Part shown: piece after piece, positions 10,252 through 21,464 of the stretch
Numbering within the stretch: the first letter of the stretch is position 1
Layout: each line of letters begins with the position of its first letter
Origin: Malachius bipustulatus
Taxonomy: Eukaryota > Arthropoda > Insecta > Coleoptera > Melyridae
Direction: 5' to 3'
Length of the DNA: 64,000 nt
NCBI GenBank assembly: GCA_910589415.1
Contig: OU342638.1
Location: 11,882,014-11,946,013, forward strand
Program-made: the position numbers and the translations under genes
Notes under the pieces: model-generated
Told to the model about the DNA's origin: nothing
The model's input: only the letters and a program-made list of their open reading frames with translations
Database searches by the model: none

Positions 10252-12422
10252 AGGAGATCTTCCATGTTTTAAATTTATCTATATATATATAGATAAATTA
10301 AATATATAGATAAATCTATACCTATATGATGTAAAAAATACTCACTACAAGAATTTTGTACCGCATAATTGAAAACTTATGTCACTTTCTTCAATGTCAT
10401 GGCGCGTCATTGCGTCCTACGGCTTGTAATACAATGAAGGAAATGATGGTAAAATAAAACGGAATATAGTTTGATTTTCTCAGTTACAGCCATTTTCGTT
10501 TCAATGATAAGCGCAATTCATTCCATAGTATCCGCTTTTGAATGAACCCTATTATCATTTTCTTACAATCACAAAACATGTTGTGAGGAAAATATTGAAC
10601 CCGTTAAATCAATCCTAAGATTCATTGAGCGCAGCAAAATAATAATATTGTTTTAGTATTTTTCTCTCTTTGATTCAATGATAATAAGGATTGAATCAAA
10701 TGTGGAAACTTTTAAATGTAATGTAAGTTCATCATTCACTCAAATGTAAATTCTTCATTCAGCTTAAAGAGAAATATTTCTTCAACCATGTGCAGATATA
10801 TTTCGATTTCGTTAACTCCTGTATATTCAACTTGAAACTAGATCTTTCATTGTTTTAATTTTTTATAATTGAAGTGATGCTTATTGTGGTCGATTAAAGT
10901 GAAAAGGTCCAAAAATAGGACTATAATTGGAAATACGGTAGTAGTTTTTTCAGTGTATAGAGGTATAAATTTGTTATGCACAACGATGAAGATATATGAA
11001 AAAATAATAGAAAAACGAGTAAAAGCAATAACTGAGAGTTCAATAGAGGAGTCACAAAGTGGCTTCAGGAAGGGTAGAAGTATACAAGACCACATATTTA
11101 CCATAAAACAAATAATTGAAAAATTCATGGCGAAGGGAAAGAAAGTGTATATGGGATTCATAGATATGGAAAAGGCGTTCGATAGAGTAAACCGTGCTAA
11201 ATTATGGATAATACTGAAAGAAAGGGGGTGTAAAGACAAATTGATGAGAATTATAAGAAATATATATGAAGGAAATCTTAACAGTGTAATTAATAAAAAT
11301 CAGAAATCAGAAATATTCACAACAAAAGAAGGTTTGAGACAAGGAGGTAGCCTGAGTCCCACATTGTTCACAATTTTCATGGATGAAATAATAAAGAAAT
11401 GTACGAGAAAGGTAAAGAAAGTACAAGTGGGATATAGGAACCTACAAGGCATAAAAATATCAGAAGCAGCATTTGCCGATGATGTGGTAATAATGGCAGA
11501 AACAGAAAAAGAACTACAAAAGCGTTTGGAGATATGGAACACAACAATGGAAGAACTAGGTATGACGATAAATAAGAATAAAACCAAAGTAATGATTATA
11601 GGGAAAAATGACGAACAGATATAAAAATAGAAATTGGAGGAGTACAGATTGAGCAGGTGAAATGTTATAAATACTTGGGGGTGAATATAGAAGATAATGG
11701 AGGACAAGAAGCGGAATTGAATGAAAGAATAGAAAAAACAATGAGACTGTATTACACAATGAACAAAGCATTTATTGGCAAAAGAGAAATAGACAGAAAG
11801 ACAAAAATGAAGGTTTTCAAGACGATATACAGACCAATTTTGACGTTCGGATGCGAGTCATGGGTGCTGAATACAAGACAGAAAAGCAAGATACAAGCAG
11901 TTGAAATGAAATACCTAAGAAGAGTCAGAGGAGTAACGAAATTAGACAAGATGAAGAACACAAGAATAAGAGAAGAACTGGAGATAGTATCAACCATTGA
12001 ATTTATAGAAAAGAGACAGCTGAGCTGGTGGGGTCATCTGAGGAGAATGAACGAAGGAAGACCAGTGAAAAGAGTGTGGGAAGCGAAGACTTTGGGAAAG
12101 CAGAAGAGAGGAAGACCTAAATTAAAGTGGAATGGAGTTATAGGAGAGATATTATTAAAGAAGGGAAAAACTTGGAGAGAAGCGTGCAAAATGGCAGAGA
12201 ATAAGAGGGAATGGGCAGAATTTGTACACATGAAAAAGAAGGAACAATAGGAGTGAAGAATAAGTGGATGTTTATTTAGTTTATTAATGTGTTTATTTGA
12301 TTGAAGATATTTGTAGTATTTATGGATTTTGTATATTTTATTTTATTTATTTGTTAAGAATGAAATGTATTTATGTTACGCACTACACCATGTAATGGTA
12401 ATTGTGTTATTGATTATATATA

Positions 12423-12946
12423 CAGGGTGTTAAGAAAATGACGGATAAACTCTTCAGTACATTGTAGGGGACACTCAGTAGAGTACGGGTAAAATAATTT
12501 AAAAAATTCTGGTCTTCAATTTGGTGAGATAAAAAATGCCAAAGTTAACATTTTACTATCTTTGTTTTTCAGTATTTGCAAAAAATAAATGATTTTACAG
12601 ATATAGAAAGGGTACTTTAATCGTTATGAATTAAAAAAATTGCTTAAGATGTATTACTGGCTTGCAAAATTTAATAAGATTTTTTTTTTCTTTTGTTAGA
12701 TGCTGAAAAAAAAAGCATTTGGCAACAACGGTTTTGATACCTTGACTACCTACATTGTTAGAAATTAGACGAAATTACCAAATACCAACTGTTATCGTGT
12801 TAACCGTTGCCAAATTTATTGTTCAATGTTTTGCTTATTGCTTTTAAAATGTAGCTCTGGATTTTTTAAAATTATTTTTCCCGTACTTTACTGAGTGTCC
12901 CCTACAATGTACTGAAGAGTTTATCCCTCATTTTCTTAACACCCTG
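12423..12946. mobile_element. palindromic MITE with CAGGGTGTTAAG ends, TA duplication
   Basis: Long inverted arms run from CAGGGTGTTAAGAAAATGA (left) to its complement ending ACACCCTG (right). The internal matches include tcttcagtacattgtaggggacactca. TA flanks both ends (12421-12422 and 12947-12948), and the right TA runs into a (TA)n microsatellite to about 12968. No coding capacity. The same overall design (CAGGG or similar end, TA, near-complete palindrome) recurs at 15607, 52427 and 60275. Confidence 0.85.
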
Positions 12947-12964
12947 TATATATATATATATATA

Positions 12965-13090
12965 TATAATACAATTAATAGCGGTATTAATTATACATTA
13001 GAGATAGCATGGAATATAATGAACTACCGCTGTCAGCTGTATGGAGGATTTATACATAGCCTCATTTATTGTAATAATCTTTGAATAAAT
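12965..13090 (+). pseudogene. partial tandem copy of the orphan gene, right part
   Basis: Continuation of the copy begun at 6926. It matches the 3' half of intron 1 (taat.gcggtattaattatacattagag) and exon 2 of the gene at 6273; the frame after the acceptor is open through an IAWNIMN-like start before diverging. An AATAAA signal lies at about 13083. It could be an alternative last exon, but the 5.9-kb insertion in its intron makes a dead copy more likely. Confidence 0.55.
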
Positions 13091-13379
13091 ATCTAAGTAT
13101 AAAAGCATTTTATTATTTTAATATTATACCTAACCACATATGATAGATATAGCGAGAGTCGCACCGTCAAGGAACGTCCAGTGGCGTATGGACAATGACA
13201 TGATTCAGCGGTGTAAGTTAAAAACAAAATTTATTGTATCTTCTCTGAATTCTAATGATCCTATATACCTAGTCAAAAAACATAAAATAAAAATAAAAGA
13301 ACGTCTATTAAATTAATAAAATGGTGTATAATATATTCAACGATGCTCTACAAAAAAAAAAACCAGCTATAAAAGACCC

Positions 13380-13490
13380 TATGACCGCAGTGAGGCTAAG
13401 CGGATATTCAAACCCATATATTAGTATTATATCCTGGTTACATAAAAGGTATGAGATCAGGGCCTAGTTCATAGGTCTTGGACTATGAAC
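13380..13490 (+). repeat. dispersed repeat, copy 3
   Basis: Third copy of the repeat at 220-318 and 835-975, sharing atgac.gcagtgaggct, ggatattca, aacccatatatta, ggttacata and gggcctagttcatagg. It lies about 290 bp downstream of the broken orphan-gene copy. Confidence 0.6.
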
Positions 13491-13766
13491 ATAGGTTATT
13501 ATGGACTCATCAGCATATCATATCAGTCAGATCCAAACCACACATGCTATACGAAATTTGGAAGTTATATCTATTCTAACTGGTGTTTTCGTTTTGTAGT
13601 GACTTTTAATTTTTAATGAGCAAGTAGGCAACCAGAGAAACGTGCGTGTCTTTTATATAGTATTATCCTCGCTATAACAGTAGAGTTGTCATGGATTTAT
13701 GAACTTTTACACTACTAATGCAGAGGTTTTATTATCTCAAGAACTACACATTGATTCTCATAAGTA

Positions 13767-15456
13767 TACACCGTGTTTTATATTAAGTCGGCACTATTGC
13801 TAACTTCGTTATTATTTAACCTAGAAAGTCGGTTAAATTAGCAAACTAGTAGTATTTTTGCCGCTGAATAAAATGGCGAAAGCAGAAAAACAATTGAACA
13901 TCGCGTTTTCGAGATATTTAAAAAAATGTAATTTTTTTAATGGAACACCCTGTATATTTTTAGATGGATCGGTTGCAAATTTTTTTTAAAGGAAAAAGTC
14001 TCTATGCACTATGATCCTAAAATAATAAATTCATTAATTATTCAATATTTTATTACTCCTAACGTAGGCTGCGACAATTATTGTAATTTAGTGTACCTAC
14101 GTAATGTAAGGTAAAAAAATTATGTCGTCCTCAATAGTGTATTTTTCAATAAAAAAATACACTAAAAATAAGAGTTGTTACCTTGAAAAGGATTTAATTT
14201 TACATAAACAAACAACAGAACTTGTTTGTGTGTAAAATTTTATTATTTTAGGATCATAGTGCATAGAGACTTTTTCCTTTAAAAAAATTTTTGCAACCGA
14301 TCCATCTAAAAATATACAGGGTGTTCCATAAAAAATATCCACTTTTTTAAATATATCGAAAACGCGATGTTCAATTGTTTTCCTGTTTTCATCGTTTTAT
14401 TCAAGAGAAAAAATACTACTAGTTTGCTAATTTAACCGACTTTCTAGCTCAAATAATAACGAAGTTAGCAATAGTGCCGACTTAATTTAAAACACAGACA
14501 AGTTCTGTTATTTGTTTATTTAAAATTAAATCCTTTTCAATATAACAACTCCTTTTTTGTGTATTTTTTTATTGAAAAATACACTATTGAGGACGATATA
14601 TTTTTTTATTTCATACTAATACATTATAACTAGATAAACGCTTGGTTACCGTAACTATAAACATACTCATAACTCCCTTGGGACTGTTATGAATCCATAA
14701 GTCCCTCTAATTCTAATATTACTATTGGTTTAATTCTGGTAACCATTGGATGTTGCTTTTGTTATTGCATTGTTGGTTGCATATTTGGATTTCATAATGT
14801 CATTTTCTACAAACTTTTCAGTTGATATATCCATGGTAATCAATAATCATGGTTACTCAATTATTAAAAACATTCGTTTAATTTTAAAAACCAACAGATT
14901 TCGTTTTTATATTTCATTTAGTATAAAATAAAATAGATTATGTATCACGGGAGTTATTAGATGTTAATAACCTCGGGCAACTTAACAATCCCTCGGGACT
15001 AACGTCCCTCGGGATTGCAATATGTTGCCCTCTGTAATTAACATCCTCATAACTCCCTTGATACATAAATAACTATTATCTTACATTACATAGGTAGGTA
15101 CACTAAATTACATTAATTGTCGCAGCCTACTTTTGGGAGTAATAAAATAATGAATAATTAATGAATTTATTATTTTAGGAACATAGTGCATAAAGACTTT
15201 AAAGAAAAAAGTAAGTTTAAAGTTTAAAGGAAGACCTTTAAAAAAAAATTTGCAACCGATCCATCCAAAAATATATAGGGTGTTCCATTAAAAAAGTTAC
15301 ATTTTTTTAAATATCTCAAAATCGCGATGTTCAATTGTTTTTTTGTTTCCGCCATTTTATTCAGGAGAAAAAATACTACTAGTTTGCTAATTTAACCGAC
15401 TTTCTAGGTTAAATAATAACGAAATTAGCAATAGTGCCGACTTAATATAACACACG
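13767..15456. mobile_element. foldback element with nested inverted units
   Basis: Outer ends TACACCGTG.TTATATTAAGTCGGCAC and their complement lie between TATA flanks at about 13765 and 15456. An additional inward-facing copy of the TTAAGTCGGCAC end sits at about 14400-14490. Matched inner blocks include gcaaccgatccatc, tagtgcata.agacttt and ttaatgaatttattattttagga. The central segment 14600-15075 is the inverted copy of 8100-8565. The complexity suggests at least two rounds of insertion of related palindromic units. No transposase frame. Confidence 0.7.
14600..15075. repeat. nested repeat unit, inverted copy of 8100-8565
   Basis: Contains the complement of the 8100-8565 centre: actaatacattataactagataaacg, tcataactcccttgggac, tgatatatccatggtaatca, cctcgggcaacttaacaatccctcgggac and tcataactcccttgatacataa. 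Both copies are embedded in palindromic elements. An open 61-codon stretch at 14746-14931 is not conserved in the other copy and is not called as a gene. Confidence 0.75.
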
Positions 15457-15606
15457 GTGTATACCTACCTACATTCATTTTCAAGCTAATTTTATTGAAT
15501 TTTTACTAGTGTATTTATTAAGTAGATGTTAATACACGAATTAAGCTGTTATGGCACATTCTTTCACCCTGGCCTTTTTAGATTTATTATGATTTTTATT
15601 TATATA

Positions 15607-16482
15607 CAGGGTGTCCCAGCTTATTCGAAGCGGTCTCTGTAGGCCAAACGATGAACTTTTTCAAAAAACTTTTTGAAAATTCAAGTACAGAATCACAATG
15701 GCCACAATTTAAAATTATTTTGGAGTATAAAGAGTGTCCCATATGACAGTGACATATCAAAGTTATGTTTTTTTAAATGGAAAGCTCCTATATTATTGCA
15801 TTTTTAGATTATCTGAGAAGAGAAAATAAGATTGGCTTTTACAGTTGGTGTTTAAATTCAGAAATTTTTGAGTTATAAACAAGTGAAAATCGTCATTTTT
15901 CAAGTTCAAGGCCCTGTACAACAAAAACGGCTAAAGATAGAGAAAAACGGCTTACATGTCCCTATTTTAACTTTTTATGTACTATGCTATGGTATAGAAA
16001 CATTTGTACTTTCTTTGATTTTTTTATTTGGTGACGCGTGGAGAAATCTCAGAATTTTTCAAATTTTTTATCACCCTCTATAAACATTTTATCTACATCA
16101 TGGAATAGTACATGAAAAGTTAAAATAGGGACATGTAAGCCGTTTTTCTCTATCTTGAACCGTTTTCAATGTACTGGGCCCTGAACTTGAAAAATGACGA
16201 TTTTCACTTGTTTATAACTCAAAAACTTCTGAATTTGAACAGCAACTGTAAAAGCCAATCTTATTTTCTCTTCTCAGACAATCTAAAAATGCAATAACAT
16301 AGGAGCTTTCCATTTAAAAAAACATAACTTTGATATGTCACTGTCATATGGGACACTCTTTACTCCAAAATAATTTTAAATTATGGCCATTGTGATTCTG
16401 TACTTGAATTTTCAAAAAGTTTTTTGAAAAAGTCCAACATTTGGCCTACAGAGACCGCTTTGAATAAGCTGGGACACCCCTG
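15607..16482. mobile_element. 876-bp near-perfect palindromic MITE, TA duplication
   Basis: Ends CAGGGTGTCCCAGCTTATTC (left) and its complement (right, with one extra C) are flanked by TA at 15605-15606 and 16483-16484. The two arms match over most of their ~430 bp (cggtctctgtaggcc, aattcaagtacagaatcaca, gtgtcccatatgacagtgac, aaaacggcttacatgtccct). The near-complete match makes it one of the least diverged palindromes in the window. It would transcribe a long hairpin. No gene inside. Confidence 0.9.
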
Positions 16483-17413
16483 TATATTCTGAATGCAGAA
16501 AGCCTACCAAGAATATGCAGCAAGCTGGGGCCTAGATATATAAATCTAGCCGAAATTGCAGCCATTATGTGCTACTACTACTGGTGCGCGATGCGGTGGA
16601 CCGCAAGAACTATTTTCAGCGCTTTCTAATATACGTAAATGAAAAAAATGTATTTTAAGAATTATACATAATGTATAATATGTAATAATGTATTTTAACA
16701 TGTTTCAAACAACTTTGCACATAGATTAATTTTCAATAAATGAGAACCAAAAAAGTGGTAGGAGCTCAAGGCCTGGTTCATAGCTACTGAGATAAAATGC
16801 TAATCCTTTATTCCAGGGTATGGTTCTTAGTTAGATTAGATTAGATTTATCGTGAGTGGGCCATTGTGACACCTCGACTGCGACCGAAGGTCTTTTGTGG
16901 CTCTTGGCTCTTAGTTACCACAGCCAATGAATTTGGGTGGGCCTTAGACAAGCCGACAAGACAATAGACATTTACAATAATTTTTTTTTAATGACTTATC
17001 TATATTTTCAGACTTCTATCTGCAATTACATATTATTTTATTAATTTCTTTATTGTTCCTATCTTTTATTTTGAAAAATACGTATATTATGTATATTTAA
17101 ACTTTTTTGTAATTTATTTATATCTGTAAATATTATTTGAAATATCCAGTCTATTATTATTAAAATAGGATTCCTAATTATACAATAAACAACCAACACC
17201 AACAAGATTTAAGAACTGTAGAATATATCGTTTATTTTTCCTATAAAACGCTTTTCTTATAACCACAAATAACTAACTCTGCCCCTTCTTGTAAAGACTC
17301 CAACCTATTACAGTTTCTCAGCTTAATATTTCCCTTTGTAGCCTGCATAGTAGCAATATTATTATCATGGTCAGCAGTATTGTGGGCCGAGTGGTACCAT
17401 CGGGACAATATCA
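16483..17413. other. AT-rich intergenic DNA
   Basis: No gene is supported. A short piece at 16932-16980 is shared with 1114-1163 (gggtgggcctta..caagccgacaagacaatagacatttacaata). At about 16840 a (TTAGA)n run precedes a GC-richer block (gtgagtgggccattgtgacacctcg) that resembles the 3' end of a LINE or SINE, but I cannot name the family. Confidence 0.5.
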
Positions 17414-17620
17414 TAAAGCTGAAACTCGATGTCTCTCTGTCTCTCTCTCTCTTAAAGAAACCCCATCGTCCCCCGCTTCCCCGCTAGCCAGGGTAGCTAA
17501 AACTCGATGTAAGGCGAAGGTAGCTTAAACTCGATGTTTGGTGAAAGAAGGTAGATGAAACTGAACGTGTGAGGAGGGTAGCTGAAACGTGGTAATTGAT
17601 AGTAGGTAACTTAACTCTGT
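17414..17620 (+). repeat. imperfect tandem repeat around GGTAGCTnAAACTCGATGT
   Basis: Five diverged units of about 27-37 bp start agctgaaactcgatgt, ggtagctaaaactcgatgt, ggtagcttaaactcgatgt, ggtagatgaaactgaacgt and ggtagctgaaacgtgg. A (TC)n stretch with a GT interruption lies between the first and second units. The array ends about 140 bp before the I-like LINE fragment, so it could be part of that element's flank, but no link is shown. Confidence 0.65.
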
Positions 17621-17755
17621 GCAGGATACTTAATATATATAACGTGTACTCTGCTCTCCACCCAGTACTGTAAACAGTCTGTGATGTAGGTACACTAATA
17701 AGTTTGTATTATATCAAAACCTTTATTAGACTTCCGATCAACTAATAACTGCATT

Positions 17756-19650
17756 GTGCAACTCGAGTTCGAGATCCACGAATCAATGGCCAACAAGAAA
17801 AACATTATTGGTGTTTTCTTCGACCTTGAAAATGCCTATGACATGACGTGGACCTACCCCATACTTCTACAGCTTGAGAAATGGGGGTTATCTGGGAATA
17901 TCCTTGCCTTTACAAAAAATGTTCTACAAAACAGATTATTTAAAATAAACAACACGCTCTCCAACCGTAGGAACCTTGAAAATGGCATCCCTCAAGGCTC
18001 ATCTATTAGTGTCATCCTATTTTTCTCATAGCCATTTCTCATAACCAACAATTCTGTACAGAAAATAAATATGCCTGTTCGTTGCAGTCTGTATGGTATG
18101 TTTCAGCAAGGGTAGTTTAACCGAATCGCCACTCCTCAGGCTCCAGGGAAAAATCCTCATTTTCACCGACCACATTAAATACCTCGGTATCACTTTCGAT
18201 CTCAAGTTGAACTGGAAGCGGCATATAGGTGAGGTTAAGAAAAGTTACTTTAAGGGCCTGAATCTAATAAGAGCCTTGTCGGGTCACTCTTGTTGAGCAG
18301 ACACCAACACAATGCTTCTCATATATCGTAGCATTATTCGTTCTAAGCTCGACTATGGCATTGCTGCATTCTCGTCCTCCAGGAGTTCTCACCGAAAGTC
18401 CATTGAAGTCATACAAGCCCTAAAACTTGCTACTGGTGCCTTCCGCATTACTCCAACTACAAACTTGTTTGCTCTCGCTGGTGAGCTACTCTTTGATGAC
18501 CTCCGTGCCAGACTCATATCGCTCAACTATGCCGTTCACACTACTCTAAATTCAAACAGCCCCAAATTTTCTCTCGTTACTTCTCGCAACTTTGTATCTC
18601 TCTCCGTCTCTAACCCCCCCCTCCCTCCCCCCCCCCTCCACATTAGAATCCATCAACTAGAAACGCCACTCAACATTGCAATCCCCAGAGAATTGACACC
18701 GCCGTCTCTCTTTCCATCCCCCTGGTCGTCATCGCAACTTGTCATCACCTCACTTAGTGCAGTCAACAAAAATACGATCAGCAACTTCTCTCTCATAAAA
18801 CAATTTGAAGAGATAATCTCTCGCTTTCCCAATTGTATTCCAATATTCACTGACGGCTCCAAAGGTCAATGACAAAGTGGCCTACGCAGTTTCCACCCCA
18901 ACTCTCGAACTGGGAACTCGACTGCCTAGCTCTTGTAGTATTTTCACCGCAGAGCTCTACGCTATTCTTCGGGCAATCGAACTTGTAAGCTCTTCTCTCG
19001 ATCAGCGCTTTATCATATTCTCCGACTCTCTGAGCGTCCTTCTCTGAATTAAACAAATTTACCCCTCCAATCCACTTGCCAAACTAATTAAAACCAAACT
19101 TGCCGACCAACCTTCTAGATTCATCTTCTTGTGTACCCCCTCTCGTATAGGCATCCCAGGAAACGAAGCAGCTGACTTCTTAGCTAAAAGAACTGCCTCT
19201 ACGGACAACATCATCATCACACCAATGCACCTGTCCAACGACCTACGGACACTCTACAGATCTAAAATTATGAAACTTTGGCAAGATAGCTGGAACCTCA
19301 ACGATTCCTTTCTCAAATCCATCAAACCCTCGGTTGCTGACTGCCTACCCCTCCCTCCCTCCAGACCAGACCAAATCAAATTGAGCAGACTCCGACTCGG
19401 CCACACCAGACTTACCCACTCTTTCCTGATTTTCAAACAACCTCCCCCTAACTGCTCCTCTTACGGCACTAGGCTGACTATCCCCCCATTCTTTTCGAAT
19501 GTCAATCTCTCCAACCACTCCGTTCTAAGCACAATTTAGTTACCACCAATTTCATTCTTCTAGCCCAGGTTTTTATGACCTAATTTAACCCACCGTTCCG
19601 GCTGCTAATAACCCCTTGCGGTTGTTGCAGCCTAATCAACCTAAGAAAAA
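17756..19650 (+). pseudogene. I-clade LINE ORF2 fragment: RT part, RNase H and C-terminus
   Basis: Reading blocks follow family order. RT with FFDLENAYD and NGIPQGSS is at 17756-18031. The thumb region (IKYLGITFDLKLNWKRHI) is at 18093-18296, then RSIIRSKLDYG at 18312-18872. RNase H has FTDGSK, ELYAILRAIE, FSDSLSVL and IPGNEAADFLAKR, followed by the I-type end RLRLGHTRLTHSFLI near 19390-19440. The catalytic YADD segment is missing: the frame is cut between 18031 and 18093, so the copy cannot encode an active RT. Several stops follow. The 3' UTR (gcggttgttgcagcctaatc) ends in an A-run near 19640. Confidence 0.8.
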
Positions 19651-19861
19651 AAATTAGACTTTTGCAATCGGCGTGTAATTCATAATATTATTATGTATAA
19701 GTCTTTAGGACCACCTCTGATATAAGATTTTTAAAACAAAAATATAAATTACTTGCTTTACTTTTTATCGACTCCATTATAGAAAAATATTCGCCACAGA
19801 GTGACAATGGCTAACAAGTCTCTAACGATAAATATACAGTATGCTATACAATACTTAATCA

Positions 19862-20830
19862 TATCTATCCAAAGCAGCGGCGAGAGTACTCCCCCTGCGG
19901 ACAACCCCGCGTGACCGTGACAGGTGGTTCGATCGTATCCCCGCCATCTGTGGTTACTGATCTCAGTCTCAACATGTTGCCTATCCATTTTATGATAGTT
20001 TTAGGGACAGCATGACGGCTTAGTGTCAGGTCTATTGATTTGAAGGTGGTCTTGTCAAAGGCCCCTTCAATGTCTCGAAACATCCTGAGGGTGCTTTCCT
20101 TTTGATCTAGAGATCTCTCTATGCTGCTGGCCACTTTATGTAGTGCTGACTCAGTGGATCTGCCAGTGATGAATGCGTGTTGGTTTGGGTGGATTGATAA
20201 ATTTGATTCATCCCTAATTAGTCTGTTTCTCCAAGTTAGCAAAGTTTCTCCAAGGTCTTCCGTAGAAAAGACGTCAAGCTGATTGAACGGAATGATTTGG
20301 CCTGGGTGAAGTCACTACCGCCAGGTTTGGGGATGAAGATTACTTTCACTTCCCTCCAAGCTTTGGGTATGTAGCCCCATGCTAGGCATACCCTAAGTCT
20401 TACCAGGAAGGGCGGGGTATATGCCGTCCCAACCCGGGGACTTGTAGGGGGAGAGTCTTTATTGCCCAAGCAATTCTGCTGTCTTCCGCCGCTCGGGCAG
20501 TCACACTCCAGTCCACCCCAGTTGGGGCGGGCGGGAGATAGGTCTCCGTGTGAGAGGTGGCCGGCAGCACACTGCAACGGGAAAGTGAGTGCTTAGAAGT
20601 AGCTGGAAGGTTTCTTCCGATTTGCATGTGTAGGTGCCGTCTTCTTTGCGAAAGGTTCCTAGTAGCTTCGGGGGGTTTTTGGAGAGTATTCTTTTCAGAC
20701 GGGTCGCCGGACTGGTGGATTCTATCCCGCTGCAGAACCCTCTCCCTGACACTATCTATGATTTTAACATTGTGGGTAACTATGGAAATGAATTTACTGC
20801 CTGTTTGAGGGTCCCTTCTCTGAGGATCTT
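19862..20830 (-). pseudogene. LOA-like LINE ORF2 fragment (5' half of RT)
   Basis: Read on the minus strand from about 20830 downwards, in three frames. Linker blocks (LKRILSKNPPKLLGTF) come first, then RT fingers (WGYIPKAWREVKVIFIPKPGG, ISLTSFLRKTLEKL), then HPNQHAFITGRSTESALHK, FRDIEGAFDKT and RGCPQG / GVLSPLLW. The last two are joined only across a frameshift near 19890. The fragment stops at SPLLW, before YADD, so both ends are lost. It resembles the intact LOA-like frame at 36727-40009 but is clearly a different, older family member. Confidence 0.75.
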
Positions 20831-20929
20831 TTAGAAACAAGATTAGAAAGATTTAAAAGAATTTTCAAACTCAATTTCTAAAAGTTTGTCGCGTGAAAAT
20901 GTTTTTGAAAACCAGGCAAGTAGTTCGTT

Positions 20930-21464
20930 GTTCTAATAAGCTACTATTATTATAATAGATATAATTATAAATATTATAATGGTCTAGTTAAAGCCTGTCT
21001 GTTATGTTCTTTCTTATTATTGCTTATTAACCTTGTCAATCAATAGTTGATAATTTAAAAAAATATATAAAACTTCCTATTAGAGCATTCCATTCTCCTT
21101 GAAAAACTGTATAATAGTAACCAGGAGTTGTATACGTTATCATTCTATTGTAAATTTTATTCGTGTAAACTAAAAATACATCATTGGTAAGGAATTATTT
21201 TCTTTATTGTTTTCGAAATATTTTTTTTTTGTAGCTTTATGGGTTTGTAATAATTATTAATAATCTAATTAAATATAATAACAAGTAATATACTGTTATA
21301 AATAAATAAATAAATATACCATACTGTAATGGAACATTTGGTTCAGACAAAGAAAATAATAATTTATAGTTTGAATAAAATTTAAAAGTGTAAGAATCGA
21401 ATTTATAATAATTGGTAACAATGATGAGAATGATGAGGTAAAAAAAATTAGCAATCAAAGATTG
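20930..21464. other. AT-rich DNA without recognisable features
   Basis: No gene, inverted repeat with a clear duplication, or family resemblance was seen here. Open stretches are low-complexity F/Y/I/L-rich translations of AT-rich DNA. Confidence 0.5.

Larger units (their letters stand above)
7346..10955. mobile_element. 3.6-kb TA-flanked DNA transposon inserted in the RTE gene
   Basis: Left end CACGGAAAAAAC and right end the complement of CACTGAAAAAAC, followed by matching TACGGTATT / TACCGTATT blocks, lie between TA at 7344-7345 and TA at 10956-10957. The RTE codons on either side join exactly when the element and one TA are removed. The TA duplication places it with the Tc1/mariner group. 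No transposase motif was found in any frame. The interior is a palindromic unit at 7861-8800 plus about 2 kb of AT-rich DNA without recognisable genes (8800-10955). Confidence 0.8.
7051..12250 (+). pseudogene. RTE-clade reverse transcriptase, 5'-truncated, split and frameshifted
   Basis: Block 1 (7051-7345) encodes the N-terminal fingers (KTGKTPGCDKITAEMI, VPREWKTAQILPIHKKGDK) and stops inside NNY. Block 2 (10958-12250) resumes in frame at RGINLL and carries FIDMEKAFDR, RQGGSLSPTLF and the catalytic AFADDVV. There is one frameshift near 11624, then the RTE-type C-terminal domain (YLGVNIEDNG, CESWVLNTR, RQLSWWGHLRRM, KRGRPKLKW). Removing 7346-10955 with one TA restores the frame. The endonuclease and ORF1 are missing. 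In insects this type is often annotated as endonuclease-reverse transcriptase. Confidence 0.85.
7028..12964 (+). mobile_element. RTE-type LINE insertion with 11-bp target duplication, itself interrupted
   Basis: The insertion is bounded by TATAATACAAT at 7017-7027 and 12965-12975, so the target site is intact on both sides inside the duplicated intron. It contains a 5'-truncated RTE reverse transcriptase read in two blocks (7051-7345 and 10958-12250), an internal TA-flanked transposon (7346-10955) and a palindromic MITE near its 3' end (12423-12946). The right target copy abuts a (TA)n run, so the exact duplication length could be slightly shorter. Confidence 0.75.
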
